From Epiperipatus broadwayi (Eukaryota; Onychophora; Udeonychophora; Euonychophora; Peripatidae): a DNA stretch of 64,000 nt. Every line of letters starts with the position of its first letter. Within the stretch, counting starts at the first letter, position 1. A program made the position numbers and the translations under genes. The notes under the pieces are model-generated. The model was given only the letters and a program-made list of their open reading frames with translations. It made no database searches and had not been told where the DNA came from. This document shows positions 11,181 through 24,206 of this stretch, piece after piece. The DNA is taken from positions 5,222,650 through 5,286,649 of the forward strand of contig JAQFVV010000071.1 of the NCBI GenBank assembly GCA_028023455.1, read 5' to 3'.

Positions 11181-13280
11181 TGTAAATACAAGCTTATAAA
11201 AGCAATGCTCATTATATATGACTTGCTTTATTGATACTTATTTGACTGATAAAAAGTGTCTACATATATTAAATTCTGTGTCACTCTTTTCAAAATTACT
11301 TTCAAAAGTTATTACTATGACTGTTAAACTACCTACTGTCTCTATTACTTGGATTCTGCATCATCATTCAGCATGCAATACACACACCTTGCACCTTTGT
11401 GATCATAATGCAACTAAATTAGTGTTGCATTAGTCATACTAATTCCCAACTCACAGATGTTTTAAAAACAACTTTGATATCCTATCAGCCAGATTTTAAA
11501 TTATAAAAAAAAATAATCTCATGTCTTTATTGCTCGGGAGTTTGTATGAATTTTTGGTCCAGAAGTGGCTAAGCTGAAATCAATCCAAGAAATTTAAGCT
11601 TCAAAGTCTGACACTATACCACTGCAATAAATGACAGAGGTAGGGACATTAATTGAATGGCTTTATTGCTTGTGAGTTCATAAAAAATTGAGCAGCAGAA
11701 GAGCCTGAATTGGGAATCACTACAAAACCTTAATGATCTGTTGCATGACTGAAGATTAATTAAAACTTTCAATGAGTAGAGATTAAACATATTTCTCTTT
11801 TGTGAATAGAACAAATGCGATATTAAAATAAAATTGTCTGTAGTTCTTGAACAGAAATATTCTGAAAGTAATATATATATATATATATCTTGTTAGTGAA
11901 GAATTTGCCTATTTCTACTATAGATTAAATATGGAATCTAATTTATGATCGTGAACCACTCTGCTGTTAAATACAGTTAGATTTTGTCCCATTTTAATTC
12001 TCATTCTTGTTATTTGCATTTCGTGGGCATTGTTTGTACCATCTCTTGGTTAATTTTGGTCACATTTTTTTCATTTTAGGCTTATTTTATAGAAAATTTG
12101 AAATTTAAAATTTTAGTTCTAAAAAAAGTCCACATATGGTGATATATTTTGGAAAAAAATAATATTCATTGCTGCATATTGGTGTGTAGGCCAGCCTCTT
12201 TTCTCTGATTGGATGTTTGCCAATTCTGGAAATTGTGCCACAGGCATTTCTAAATGACAAAGTCAGAAATCAAAACAAAATGTTTTACACATTCGTAATT
12301 GATTTTGAACATAAATAAATATATTTGTTGTAATTTTTTATATTCATAATTAATATTTTACATTACTTTATCAAAATATAAAGTTTGATTTGAAAATTTT
12401 TTAATTTTATGAGAAAAATAAGCATGGGAAGGTGACCGCTCTTCAAGAAAAGTGAATAATGTTGACCGCTACAAAATTGAATAATGACACACAGATTGGT
12501 TGAAATATAATTCCTTTGTGGCTATTTTTAAACATTTTTCTTATATTTTTCTTCAGTTATTAACATTATTTTTAATTTTTTGTTACATTTAACCCATTTG
12601 AATTTAAAATTATTCAATTTTTACAAGCTGTATTGAAACAATTCTGTGTGTTTTAGATTAATATTTTATCAATAGAAACTGACTCGAAATGAAACTGACG
12701 AATAATATTTCTCAGATTTAAGTAATGGATCAATACAAAAATTACACAAAGGTTTTACAAGTTGATGTTGACATCAAAAAGGATAATTACACATTTTAAA
12801 GAGATTTCAAGTCATGCAGCAGATTCACCAAAATCATTAATTTTTAGCCTTTTAATTAAGAAATAATTTAGTCAACTAAGATAAAAAAAAATTATAATTC
12901 CTTTTTTTGTTAATGCAATACTATTTAGTGTACATTTGCTTTTATTTGTTTTTAAAAACTGTTAGGACCTCAATTTCTGCCAATTTTTCATCCAATCTAC
13001 AAATTGCACCAAAACAAAAAGTTTTAGAAACTTTCCTATGGTCATGTAGTTTTATTTTGATATTATGCTTATTTTATGGCTTTACTTAAGACACTGGTTA
13101 ATTACATTTATTGCCAATAATTACCAAACTTTGAAACATTTTACTTAGAGACAAAGTTTACACTTGGTATCTTACAGTAAATTGTCTAATAAGTGCTGTT
13201 TCATAGTGTAGCAGGAAGATAGCCTAATATATCTGTGTCTGTATCAGAATTGTGTATATATAAATGTATATTAAAATAGT
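11181..13280. other. No gene identified
   Basis: A (TA) run lies at 11868-11888. No coding region with recognisable content occurs on either strand. The open frames of 60-71 codons look random. Confidence 0.4.
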
Positions 13281-13282
13281 AT

Positions 13283-13422
13283 TAATTATAGGGGATTTGA
13301 ACACAGACTTTTCAATCTCCCTTCAACTATTCACTCTATCTCATACAGCTGATACGCATGACCTAGTGGATAGCTGAATGGAGCTTGAAAAGTCTGTGTT
13401 CAAATCCCCTATAATTACATCT
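13283..13422. repeat. tRNA-like family C ends in palindrome
   Basis: The block ataggggatttgaacacagac occurs at the left and its complement at the right (about 13400-13422). It contains the box B-like GTTCAAATCCCC that ends family C repeats. The two ends point at each other with about 70 bp between and no ribozyme. Confidence 0.7.
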
Positions 13423-13429
13423 AAACTCC

Positions 13430-14800
13430 AAGTATATAAATTATACTTGTATTCAAATAAAATAGTACTAATAAAATATTTTGTATTAACAAAGATAATA
13501 ATTGTATTTCTGCTGGCAGTATATTGTAAATTGAAGTGTGTATTATCAATTAATTAACTGTAAAAGAAATTTTGTAATCAGAGGAATATGAAGAGACCAT
13601 ATGTATGGGCAAGCTGGATTATGTAATGCTAGGCACCTCACTACTTCAGAAGAACAATAGAAGTAAGGGAGGATAAATCTCTAGTGTGTATTAAAAGCAA
13701 TTGGCCCTTGACTGAATCAAATTTGTCTCAAAGATTCCTGCTTCTGGAATTATCAAAGCAGAACTAGGATTAATTGTACAGGTTGTCCTAACCTTATTTT
13801 ATGTGCCTTATGGATTTTTTTATTAATGTATAAATAATATACACCCGGGTCTCGTTTATTAATGTGTAAATAATATATACTATATATACAAACCATGACT
13901 ATAATATTTATTAGGGATCTACTTAAGTAATCTTATGTCTTTATGTCAGTTATTTTAATTATTTAATATTTTGAAGCCATTCCAGTTTATGACCCCCGAC
14001 TGGGTTAGTTTATTAGACACGATTGAATCAGATGACCCATGCCTCGACATAGTAAAAAGAAAAAAAAGGTCACGTGACGTTTTATGGAAATACGGCTGGA
14101 AAGCACTTTCCTTCTAATGATAAATATTCCATTATTGTTTCTTTAAGATTGCCTCTGTTGATTAAATGAAAACTATTTAAGATATGTTTATTTTTTCACA
14201 CCATTATTAAATTAGTTTAGCAGTTAGAATAACTGCAAAGTAATGTTTTTCTTTATTATTTTAATGATCACATCGAAAAAGAGAGACTGGGAATCAATAT
14301 CCTACTCTGTCTTTCGTAATATTTTGGAAATTTCATATTTATTTAATCAAATCTTAGTTTTACATGTAAATAAATATCTGTCAAAGTCAATTATATCTCT
14401 TATTACCATTCCGTCATAAAGAATTTGCCAAAGTAAATATTTCAAAATATTATTTGGATATAATAGTGCGGAAATATAATTAAGAAAATCAGCCAGCATC
14501 CGGAAAAGAAACTATAAACATTTATTATATAACATTTCAATTTCTAAACTTTTATTGAATTTGTACAAGTTCATTACATTAGTTTTTCTCCCGTAGTTGA
14601 TTTTATTATTTATAATAGTTAATAAAAAAAGTTAATAACAATATTTTATTAACGTGAATGTAATACATATAATCACATTCAAACATAAATATGAATATAC
14701 GATTGTTTTTACATGTATATATAGATTGATAAATAGAATAGACGAAGACAAATTAAAAAATATTAAATCGTATATCACATTTCTCTGTATTATTATTTTT
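13430..14800. other. No gene identified
   Basis: AT-rich. Two diverged ~35-bp blocks (tattaatgtataaataatat, about 13820-13880) form a short tandem repeat. Nothing else was recognised. Confidence 0.4.
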
Positions 14801-14807
14801 TTCTTAT

Positions 14808-14897
14808 GTGTCATAGCATCAGCCGGGAAGCGAACCCGCTAACCCGGGACAACTGCTTGTAAAGCAGCTGTCGCTGACCTCTCGACCATCAATGCTC
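14808..14897 (-). mobile_element. tRNA-derived mini-SINE, second copy
   Basis: Nearly the same tRNA-like body as the copy at 9651-9749: box A TGGTCGAGAGG, anticodon loop TTTACAA, box B GGGTTCGCTTCCC, here with the more canonical TTCG. The 3' end carries the same TATGACACATAAGAA-type tail. I could not find a clear target duplication. Confidence 0.8.
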
Positions 14898-14989
14898 CTA
14901 TTAACATTATGCTACTTAAGCATTAACGACTCTTCTTTATTTCTTTATAATTATATATGTATTACTCTATAATTAATCTTTAGAAATCA

Positions 14990-15895
14990 GTAAACGCTTA
15001 GACAACGCCAATATAGATAACAATCAAGAATTTCAAACTGCTATCAAGGCAACCTTCTTTTAGCAATAGAGGTGTAATCTCACCTCTATTAATGTTCATA
15101 TATATTTATATAGACACTAAAGATTGCAACTTGACCACAGAGATTGAAAATAATGATAGAAAGAAGTAAATAAACCTCCTTATTTTTTCCTGAAAAAAAC
15201 TAGGTCTGGGGCTAGAGATAATTTCTAGATAGAGAATCTAAATGCTTTCTCTTTCCGCATTTATCGATAAAACTTGTTAGAACTATTAGTTGCCCTTTAT
15301 TTTAGTTTATAATTACAAGCTTATCAATTTAAGTCACATGATATATGACTTTATTTTATTTACTGTGTTTTATGTATATTCATCTTAATAATGTAAATAT
15401 ATTTTCAAAGTTTAGCATATAGCTCTAAATATTGATATCATATACTAAAATAAAAAGCAATATTAAATTACAGCAACAACGGCCAAGTAACGTCACTTGA
15501 CTATGATATCTTGCAGCCCAGGTATCTCAAAAAGCTTTTTAGGGAAAAAGAAGGAGATTTATTTAAATTTCTTTCTATCAATAATTTCAATTTATGTGAT
15601 CAAGTTGCAATCTTTAGTGACTACATAAATATATGGGACTATTAATGGAGGTGGGATTCCACTTCTATTGGTAAAAGGAGATTGCCTTGACAACAGTTTG
15701 AAATTCTTGATTCTTATCTATATTGGATTGTCTAAGCATTTTCTAGCTATTGGGTTTTTTCAGTGATGCACTAGGTCTGAAACTAGGGATAATTTCCAGA
15801 TAGAGATTTTAAATGTTTTCTCTTGCAGTATTGATTGATAAAACTTGTTAGAGCTATTAGCATGTCCTTTATTTTAGTACATAACATACAATCTG
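14990..15895. repeat. Composite inverted repeat, family E relative
   Basis: Arms at about 14993-15210 and 15520-15735 are inverted copies of each other. Next to them, blocks at 15190-15330 and 15775-15890 are direct copies of the family E segment (agataatttctagatagag). The result is a nested arrangement. No coding content. Confidence 0.65.
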
Positions 15896-15959
15896 CATAA
15901 TGATAAATCATTAATTATAAATAAAATAAAAGAACACAAATTAATTACTATTAACAATT

Positions 15960-16262
15960 TAAAACAGGCAAAACTCACTATACATATTGACACATACAGC
16001 AAGCTAATCAATGGATGCCAGAAGACTTGTGCCTAAAATCACCATCTAGTGCCTACTCATCCAATATCCTCAGACTAGTTTTTGGCTTGTGGCCTTCGTC
16101 AATGAGGAGCCTTGGATCTGAGAGCACTGCACGTAAATCTTAGGACCCATTGATTACTCTAGCTTGCTGTGTGTGGCTATACGTATAGTGAGTTTTGCCT
16201 GTTTTAACAACAATTATACACAAGCATAAGAAGTGGTGGTCATGTGATGTTTATTGGCTTAT
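15960..16262. repeat. Family A hammerhead repeat, head-to-head
   Basis: A minus-strand copy (15962-16145) turns at about 16145 into a plus-strand terminus. The ribozyme at 16059-16117 reads TTGACGA for CTGACGA and AAAA for GAAA, so two core positions are lost and it should be inactive. Confidence 0.8.
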
Positions 16263-16849
16263 TAACAATTTAATGTACAATCATGATTTCACCTACGTCA
16301 ATAGGACATTTCATATGTTCAGCAGGTTTTTTTAAGGTCATTTACAAGCTACTCTCAACCAGCCTTTTATGTCTTGTGTTTCTGATGAAAATTCCCTCCA
16401 ACATAAAAGATAGTTTGAAAGTAGAATTTGATTGTAAGTATTTGAAACTGTATTTAAAAAAGTGTACTCATTATATTTGCATTGAAAAAGTCCAAATCTT
16501 ATTATTAAAATAATTCACAAACAATATTCCCAAAGATTCATCTAAATGAACTTGTAACTATTGCATTAATAATAATAAAAACTATTGCCCACCTTTTTTT
16601 TTAATATCAACGGCTATCTATCATTAGACAAGTTTGTTTACTTCTTTATGAATCTGGTCTGTGAATTATTCAGACTTATTTCTTTGGTGAATAACTTTAT
16701 ATTCTTAGTGTAAATTTCATAAACTGCAAAATTATTGATGCACTCATTAAAAATCATTAGTAGTTAATGAGAAAAGGTTTGCTAAATTAAGTGATGTATG
16801 ATTTTTTTTCTACAGTCCAGGCTTTTTCATACCTGCACTCCAACATGCA

Positions 16850-17130
16850 ATATATAGGGGGTTTGAACTCAGACTTTCACATGACCCTCAGCTATCCATG
16901 CTATCTCATACTGCTGACACACTTAATCACACACATGTCAAAAAGATAAATAATCATCAATATACGTATTTCGTGCTAAACCAGCATTCATCAGTTGGTC
17001 CAGATTATCATCTCCACACATATATATAATCAATGCTCAACTTATATTAAGATAGTCAATCTTCATACTTTAATGGACAGGCTTCAATCCATTCCACCCC
17101 ACAACTCTTCAGCCGTCCATTTCCTTGAAA
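16850..17130 (-). repeat. Family C: hammerhead joined to tRNA-like module
   Basis: On the minus strand the order is flank, hammerhead (16945-17015), then a tRNA-like segment ending in GAGTTCAAACCCCCTAT (box B type, about 16855-16875). A plus-strand copy lies 0.7 kb away (17640-17990). The tRNA-like part suggests Pol III transcription. Confidence 0.7.
16945..17015 (-). ncRNA. Hammerhead ribozyme, family C
   Basis: CTGATGA (16988-16994) and GAAA (16969-16972) are intact. Stem II is AUGCU/AGCAC with loop GGUUU, with one mismatch at the base. Stem III is a short AU...AU helix ending in UA, an allowed cleavage dinucleotide. Stem I pairs CAA with UUG and then AUAAUC with GAUUAU over an internal loop. 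Best family C core in the window. Confidence 0.65.
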
Positions 17131-17498
17131 ATCTGATGGTGATTAATTACCCATTGGCTTACCGATTTTAAATGGATCTGGCAAAACCATATAATTTCCA
17201 ACAGCTAAAAATAATCACACTCATAACTCAATAAATATAAAGAAAAAAAAGTGTGGATCATCTTTAACTTAAAATTTTGTTGCTATTTGAGCAAATGTTT
17301 GCTGACTGTGAAGAGATACTCTCTTTTAAAAATCTTATAACATCAATACAAAGCTTGTTAATACATATGCACAATTGTTCTTGGCTGTCGGAGGTTATCT
17401 GTTTAAGTTTAATTTGCATATATAGCATTAGACTGAAAATGTTTAGTATTTAATTATAAATTAATACACCGTGCAGGTTTACACACACCTGCACATTT
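17131..17498. other. No gene identified
   Basis: AT-rich spacer between the two opposed family C copies. No coding or RNA signal recognised. Confidence 0.4.
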
Positions 17499-17499
17499 A

Positions 17500-17995
17500 T
17501 AATGTAATATAAGGGATTCAAACTCAGACTTTCATACATATTTAAAAACATAGTGCATTAAAGATCTGCCCATCTCTCACATATGTATGTAAATGGATTA
17601 TTCTCCAGTACAACATAAGGGGTCAGAAGGACTAAATGGTCAACATGGGTAGGATGACAACTTTGGCAAAAATGTGGGCTTTGAACATTCAATCATCAGA
17701 TTTTTAATGAAATGGTTGACTGAAGAGTTGTGGGTTGGAGTAGTTTGAAGCCTGTCCATTAAAGTATTAAGATTGGCTATCTTAATATAAAGCTGAGCAC
17801 TGATTGTATATATGTGTGAGGATAGTAATCTGGACCAAGTGATGATTGCTGGTTTAGCATTAAATATGTATATTGGTCATTATTTATCTTTTCAACATGT
17901 GTATGATCAGGTAGGTCAGCATATATGAGATGGCATGGAGAGTTGAGGGTTGTGCAAGTCTGAGTTCGAATCCCTTATATTTAATTATAGTAAAA
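17500..17995 (+). repeat. Family C copy with mutated hammerhead
   Basis: A minus-oriented tRNA-like scrap at 17500-17540 precedes a plus-oriented copy ending in GAGTTCGAATCCCTTATAT (about 17960-17985). The ribozyme at 17815-17890 reads GTGATGA (C3 to G) and TAAA for GAAA, so it is dead, while stem II GCU/AGC and the stem I helices remain visible. Confidence 0.7.
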
Positions 17996-18344
17996 ACTCA
18001 TAAAGCTTGGGAGATAATGTAAAATAGTAAAGTATGGAAATTAATTGTATCCATTTTATAAGAGAAAGCAGTTGAAAAAGATTATGTGGCAATAATTGAA
18101 TATTATTTAATGTTTAAAAGTTAAATTTTCTTATGAGACATATATAAAGAGAGAGAATGGTGGGGGAGGGTTCAGTAGGAATTTATTACAAGCACATATA
18201 ATGCTCAAAAATATGATGATGAAAAAAAAAGAACATGAATAATAAAGATATAGATTCATCATCACAGTAATAGAATGTAAATCAATGAATAAATTTACAT
18301 ACCTTATATTCTGACTTTTAGTTTTTATTACCATATTAAAACAG

Positions 18345-18727
18345 GTAAAACTCTCCATGCAGTAGAGCCACTCAGTGCAAGCCAGAGTAATCAATGGATG
18401 TCATAAGGCTTGTGCATAAAAATTCTATCTAGTGCCTACTCATACAATATCCTCAGACTAGTTTCTAGCTTGTGGCTTCCATCAGTGAGGAGCCTTGTAT
18501 CTGAAAGCACTGCACCAAGGCTCCAAGCCACAAGCTAGAAACTAATCTGGGGATATTGGATGAGTAGGCACTAGATAGGAATTTTATGCACAAGCCTTCT
18601 GACATCCATTGATTACTCTGGCTTGCGCTGAGTGGCACTACTGTATGGAGAGTTTCACCTGTTTTAATAACAGTTATGAGCAAGTATAAGAAATGATGAT
18701 CATGCGATGTTTGGTGGTTTATTTAAC
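18345..18727. repeat. Family A hammerhead repeats, head-to-head
   Basis: A minus copy (18345-18513) meets a plus copy (18514-18727). The minus ribozyme (18442-18500) has CTGATGG (A9 to G) with GAAA and CUAGUC intact. The plus ribozyme lacks its CTGATGA box by deletion. Plus terminus gtttcacctgttttaataac. Confidence 0.8.
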
Positions 18728-20430
18728 ATATTACAGTGCAAAATTTTTTTATACAGTAATTCCTAATTACTTATCAAGAATTCTATTACTTTTGTTTGGG
18801 CCAGTTCAACAATAATGTAGTTTTAATGTATCACTGTTCAATGAGTTGGAAACCATATCACCCATTCTTACGGTTTTGCTAACATATTTTTTAAAATACT
18901 ATACTGCATTCTTTTAATACCTATAATCTATCAAAAACCATCTTTCTTTGCTCCATACAAAGGCAGAATAATCTAATATATACTAGTTTAAATGAAATCG
19001 TTATAAAAATAATACATTATTTTTTAAACTTGTTTGCATTTATTTACAATACATTGGAGTCTGAGTTCACTTCAGAATCTAAGTTCATATATTTATCTAA
19101 AAGTTTCTAGGATATTTAAACTGATCTATAGACTTAATACCGGTGGTAGCTCTTCAAGTCAAAACTTAGTAAAAAAAAATCCTGTCACAGGTTAATTTAG
19201 CACCTGAATTTATGCTTTAATTGAATTTTTAATACATTACTTTTCAAATGAGACTTCCATAAAAAATTGTGTGTATTGTGATAGCACATCAATTGTTTAA
19301 GCTTAATTCACTCTCTTGTAGCCATCTTTAGCATTTATATGCATTTTGTAAGTAAAGTATAGAAACAACTAAGTCAGATGTTTTAACAATGCCAGTGATT
19401 GGTAATTTTTTGTTCTTGGGCTCAAGAATATTGCGCAAACTTTTGAGAGTGCTCATGTTATTGATTAGATTTCAAAAATGAAAATGTACATTTTTTGTAA
19501 ATTGTTTATATATTTGTGCTTATTTTTGGAAAATATTTGTTTAAAGAAGACAAGTCAAGAGAATGCAGCAGTGGTAAAATAAAATGTTATGATTGGTTAA
19601 AAAACGAATGCCTTCATAATGACTATAGAAATTATTTTTTAATTTTATTCTTTATTCTCTATTACAGTGTTTTTATATTATTTATAACAATGGCAAAGAT
19701 TCAATCTTATATATAAATATATTACAAAGAAATCAAGTCATACGTCACATGACCTAATTTAACAAGCTTGTATTACAAATGTTATATTCTGCAAAGCTTG
19801 TTAAGAGCTTATTTGTGAGCTATATAAATATAATATATATAAATGTGTTAATAATAATCCAATAATTGTGCTACATAATAATAAAAGAATCAGAGTTGCA
19901 TGCTCCAATATATGGGTATTCCAGCAGCAATCTTCTTCAGATGTGCCAAAGGTTTGAACACTGATAAACATTTTAGAACTTTCATATTTTATTTTATTTG
20001 AGTATTTAGATATTGTAATGTTTGATTTTCAGGTTTGAAATAATTTACTCACAAAAATAATTTTAATGATACTTAATTTTAATGATACTCTATTAGTCCC
20101 CATTATGACATTAAATATGAATCATAGATTCTTTGTTATTTATGCTGATGTTGATTGATAAATATCACAACTGTTAGAATAAATATGTGTAATAAGTAAT
20201 AACTGGGCTATAAATTAACATAACCTATCAAATCTGCAGATTTTTTGTATAATCATAAGTAAGGATAAAAATATCACAAGCTGATATCATCTAGAGTAGT
20301 CACAATTGTATTTCATGTGAAATATATGTCAGCATTCAAATCACCTATTCTATTCAGATGATAATTATAACAAGCAATTTAATGCACACTAAGAAACCCA
20401 ATATTGTGCTCACATCTTTAATTCATTAAA
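18728..20430. other. No gene identified
   Basis: AT-rich. No recognisable domain, RNA gene or terminal repeats on either strand. Confidence 0.4.
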
Positions 20431-20435
20431 ATATT

Positions 20436-20745
20436 CATCATTTTAATATCATCATTTTTAACCATTATTTATTCATTGGAGGATGAAGATCTTTTTAAGT
20501 TTAATCCATCTTCTCTGATCTCTAGACTCTCTTCTCCACATCACTCTTCATTTATCCATCTCACATGTGGTCTCTTTCTAGGTCTTTTTCAATTTTTTGG
20601 AATCCAGTTTAAGATTTCAACTATTCTTTTATTGTCATATATTTTAACAATATGTCCATATCTACACCACTTCAATCTCTTAATTCTTTCAATGATGTCA
20701 CTAACACCTGTTTGTTCTCTCATTCATGTATATATATATATATAT
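20436..20745 (-). mobile_element. LINE 3' end fragment (RTE-like)
   Basis: The minus-strand translation, with stops, resembles the C-terminal tail common in non-LTR retrotransposon polyproteins. Around 20660-20700 it reads LKWCRYGHIVKI, then ILNWIPKN, then KRPRKRPHVR, equivalent to the family pattern of a Trp/Gly-His segment followed by a basic RGRP-like stretch. The 3' end carries the CAT/ATG-rich tail shared with 8832 and 48758. Broken by stops. Confidence 0.65.
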
Positions 20746-20999
20746 AATCCAAATTATTCCAAATTCACAACTAAACCAGACTAGCCAAAAAATAAACTCT
20801 AAAATACAACCAATGATTTTATTGCTAGAAACTTCTCAGGTATAAAGAACTACAAAATAACATATTTAAACTAAACCTTACCCACAATTCCACTTATCTC
20901 CCATACACCCTTAATATTAAAATAACTTTTAAATAAGTTAATTGCTTCAAAATCATAAATTTTTAATAATAAAAATTCTTTCTTTTTTTTATTTCATTT

Positions 21000-22110
21000 T
21001 TTTCAAAGAAGATAACCTTAGTTTCATCAAAATTAATAGGGTGGCCTGTATCTTTTTCATGAATATATAAAAAAAACAGATTTTATTTCTAATCCTACTT
21101 TAATTACCTTTATTCTTTCAATTAAGCTCAAACTACTCTGACCTATATATACCTTCTTACAAAAACAAGGGATAATATATACTACTCCAGAAATAGTTTT
21201 TCTATCAAAAATTTTCTTTGTATTATTTAATAAATTATAATATCTCTTTTTCAAGCAATTTTCTTATTTCCAAACAAATTACTATTTTTACATACAATTC
21301 TATAAGAAGACAATTTAAATGGCAAAGAAATAAAATCATATTTTTTCTTTATTCTTTACATTATTACGAATATTATTAGTATTAAATAAAATACTTTTAA
21401 CAAATTGATAGCCAACCCTCAAATAATCTTTATAAAATTGATCTTTTGAAACAAACTAGCTTTTTAGAATTATTTAATCTCTTATTTCTATAACAATACT
21501 TTCTTAAAGCAGCTACTTTATCAGATACAGATTGATAGCTATTGATTTAATGATAGACCTTAACTCTTTATTTTTAACATAATGACTACATACCAAACAA
21601 GTATTCTTTACATTTCTAATCACCAATAGATGTAAAAAATTTAAACTAACAAAATGTAACTCCCCTCCTTCTACAACATATTTTATAGAAGGATCAAAAC
21701 AATTAAACTCATTTACAAACTCCTTCAATTTATCACTCTCAACTACAAATAAATAATCATCCACATATCTAACAAATAACTTTAAATATTAAACAATTCT
21801 TTTTAATAATAATTTCCTCTTCCAAGTAATTAATATAAAATGAATGAATTAAAGGAGAAATAATATCCCTTCCTTAATCTTATAAAAATTGTCATTATAA
21901 GTAAAATATATAGAATCTTCCAATAATAACAGAAATCTTGGCAAATCATCAAACTCCCAACCAATTGAAGCATTCATCCTAGTTCCCATAATCCCTGTGG
22001 TGGACAATGGGTGATTGTCTCAGAAATAGGCTTTTTCATCAACACAAATGCCCGAATCAAACACCTGAATTCTAGTAATATAATTTTTAAGACTACCATC
22101 AAAATAAACA
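21000..22110 (-). pseudogene. Decayed Penelope-like element (RT plus GIY-YIG)
   Basis: A reverse transcriptase fragment reads RYVDDYLFVVESDKLKEFV, ending near 21764, with the YVDD catalytic motif and the following IKYVVEGGELHFVSLNFL segment. Upstream (about 21850-22020) a broken frame contains YFTYNDNFYKIKEG, like the loop before the fingers motif. Downstream, 21057-21254 encodes SGVVYIIPCFCKKVYIGQSSL, a GIY-YIG endonuclease core with a second CFCKK pair. Order RT then endonuclease is diagnostic of PLEs. Multiple stops and frameshifts break it. It differs from the element at 27-30 kb, so it is a separate lineage. Confidence 0.8.
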
Positions 22111-22664
22111 GGCTATTCGTATAAAACTATCCAAGTTTAAAAAAGATTACTACATGGAATAGCATCTATTATCACAAGAAATATAGTTGTATGCAAAATT
22201 CAACATGGTGTAACAATGTATAAATTTGCTTATGAACCTAATAAACCTACTTTTGGAAAAAATAAATAAATAAAGTTTGATTTGGAACACATTAATAAGT
22301 AAAAAGAGAGAAATCATTACAAATAATAATAAATGTGTAATTGCTAATGTAAATATTTCTACACTGTAAAATATTTCTATTTAATCTTATCTCCTTTACT
22401 TGTCCTGAAATCATATGTTAAAATGTACCCAGTAACTAATAACTTTTAAACCTATTTGAACATTGCCGTAAGTTTTCTAATTGATAACACATTTGTTAGA
22501 CCTGTCATGCCATTGTATAATACTAGCAAAACCATTGTAAAATTTCATGTAACCTATTTATTGTACAATAAATTATATATTATTGAAAAAAAAATAACAG
22601 CAAATATTTAATAACTTTAATATTTATATATATAATAAAAATAAAATTCCCATCAATTATAAAC

Positions 22665-22858
22665 TATTGTAATAACAATAAAAATAATAAATATAATGAT
22701 ATTTAACTATTACATACAGTCTTTAAATTTGCAGAAGTTACTTTCAGTTAATTCCTTAACCCTTTTCAACAGCAGGAGGATTAAGGAATTAACCAAAAGT
22801 ACTTCCACAGATTGAAAGACTATATATAATAGCTTATTATCATTATATTTATTATTTT

Positions 22859-22880
<22 letters not shown>
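22665..22880. repeat. Foldback element with long TA tail
   Basis: Blocks around 22735-22765 (ttactttcagttaattcctt) and 22780-22805 are inverted copies with a ~15-bp loop, and the pairing continues outward into ataatga/tcattat flanks. The right end runs into about 50 bp of pure TA and then an AG run (22862-22928). Confidence 0.7.
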
Positions 22881-22915
<35 letters not shown>

Positions 22916-23432
22916 GAGAGAGAGAGAAATAAGTGATTGTTAACATCCCCTATATTTGCACTAGTAATAGGAAGATAATGGAAATATAAACCTATACAAC
23001 ATCAGTTGTGTTCATGTTTTTAATAAAAATATTTATGCAGTGCACACACACATCCATTCAAAAGGAATTCATTATAAAATATGTTTTCATTTTTTTTTAT
23101 TTTCATCTATGCTCCCTCTGCTTTAACTCAATTATATCTCAACCATTCATCAGCACCAAAATGGATCCAACTTTTTTCAATTTTGAAACACCAATAACAC
23201 TTTTCAAATAAAACATATACATTACACATGTAATAATTTAACTTATGTACATTTTTCAAATATATTTAAACTTAAACCATCAAACATCACATGATCACCA
23301 TCTCTATACTAGCACATAATTTGTTGTAAACAAAGGCAAAACTCCCCATACAGTAGTGCCACCCTGTGCCAAACAGAGTAATCAATGGATGCCAGAAGGC
23401 TTGTGCATAAAATCCCTATCTAGTGCCTACTC

Positions 23433-23491
23433 ATCCAATATCCCCAGACTAGTTTCTGGCTTGTGGCCATCATCAGTGAGGAGCCTTGGAT
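23433..23491 (-). ncRNA. Hammerhead ribozyme, family A (consensus)
   Basis: All parts are perfect: AUCCAA/UUGGAU outer stem I, GGC/UA internal loop, UCCUCA/UGGGGA inner stem I, CUGAUGA, UGGC/GCCA stem II with loop CACAA, GAAA, and stem III AC/GU with a 2-nt loop UA followed by C17. Cleavage predicted between 23447 and 23446. The stem II loop and the stem I internal loop are placed as in natural type I hammerheads, where they dock. The 2-bp stem III is expected to need a dimer or long flanks. Confidence 0.9.
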
Positions 23492-23690
23492 CTGAGAGCA
23501 CTGCACCTAGATCTTAGGATCTAATGCAACCCTCCAGCAACCACCTTTTAACTCTACTTTACTACAAAACTATGAGAATGAAATTGAAAACATTGTTAAT
23601 ATCTTCAATCTAAGCTCAATAGCTTATATAGTCATATGGGTCTGAACTCAATTCAGCACCCATATATTTTGGTGTCTTTGGCTCTTAAAC

Positions 23691-23749
23691 AATCAAGGCT
23701 CCTTACTGATGATGGCCACAAGCCAGAAACTAGTCTGGGGATATTGGAT
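23691..23749 (+). ncRNA. Hammerhead ribozyme, family A
   Basis: Core identical to the consensus. The 5' strand is slightly damaged because the inverted junction lies here: AUCAA replaces AUCCAA and UCCUUA replaces UCCUCA, the latter still pairing through a G-U. Cleavage predicted after 23735. Confidence 0.85.
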
Positions 23750-24147
23750 GAGTAGGCACTAGATAGGGATTTTATGCACAAGCCTTCTGGCATCCATTGA
23801 TTACTCTGTTTGGCACAGGGTAGCACTACTGTATGGGGAGTTTTGCCTTTGTTTACAACAAATTATGTGCTAGTATAGAGATGGTGATCATGTGATGTTT
23901 GATGGTTTAACACCAATCCTGCCTAATAGGATAGTGGTGGCTATGGTTGTTTAAGAGCCAAAGACACCAAAATGTATGGGTGCTGAATTGAGTTCAGACC
24001 CATATGACTATATAAGCTATTGAGCTTAGATTGAAGATATTAACAATGTTTTCAATTTCATTCTCATAGTTTTGTAGTAAAGTAGAGTTAAAAGGTGGCT
24101 GCTGGAGGGTTGCATTAGATCCTAAGATCTAGGTGCAGTGCTCTCAG

Positions 24148-24206
24148 ATCCAAGGCTCCTCACTGATGATGGCCACAAGCCAGAAACTAGTCTGGGGATA
24201 TTGGAT
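24148..24206 (+). ncRNA. Hammerhead ribozyme, family A (consensus)
   Basis: Matches the minus-strand consensus copy at every stem and core position. Cleavage predicted after 24192, exactly 457 nt from the previous site. With its neighbours it would release a unit-length RNA with 5'-OH and 2',3'-cyclic phosphate ends, the substrate for circularisation in known retrozymes. Confidence 0.9.
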
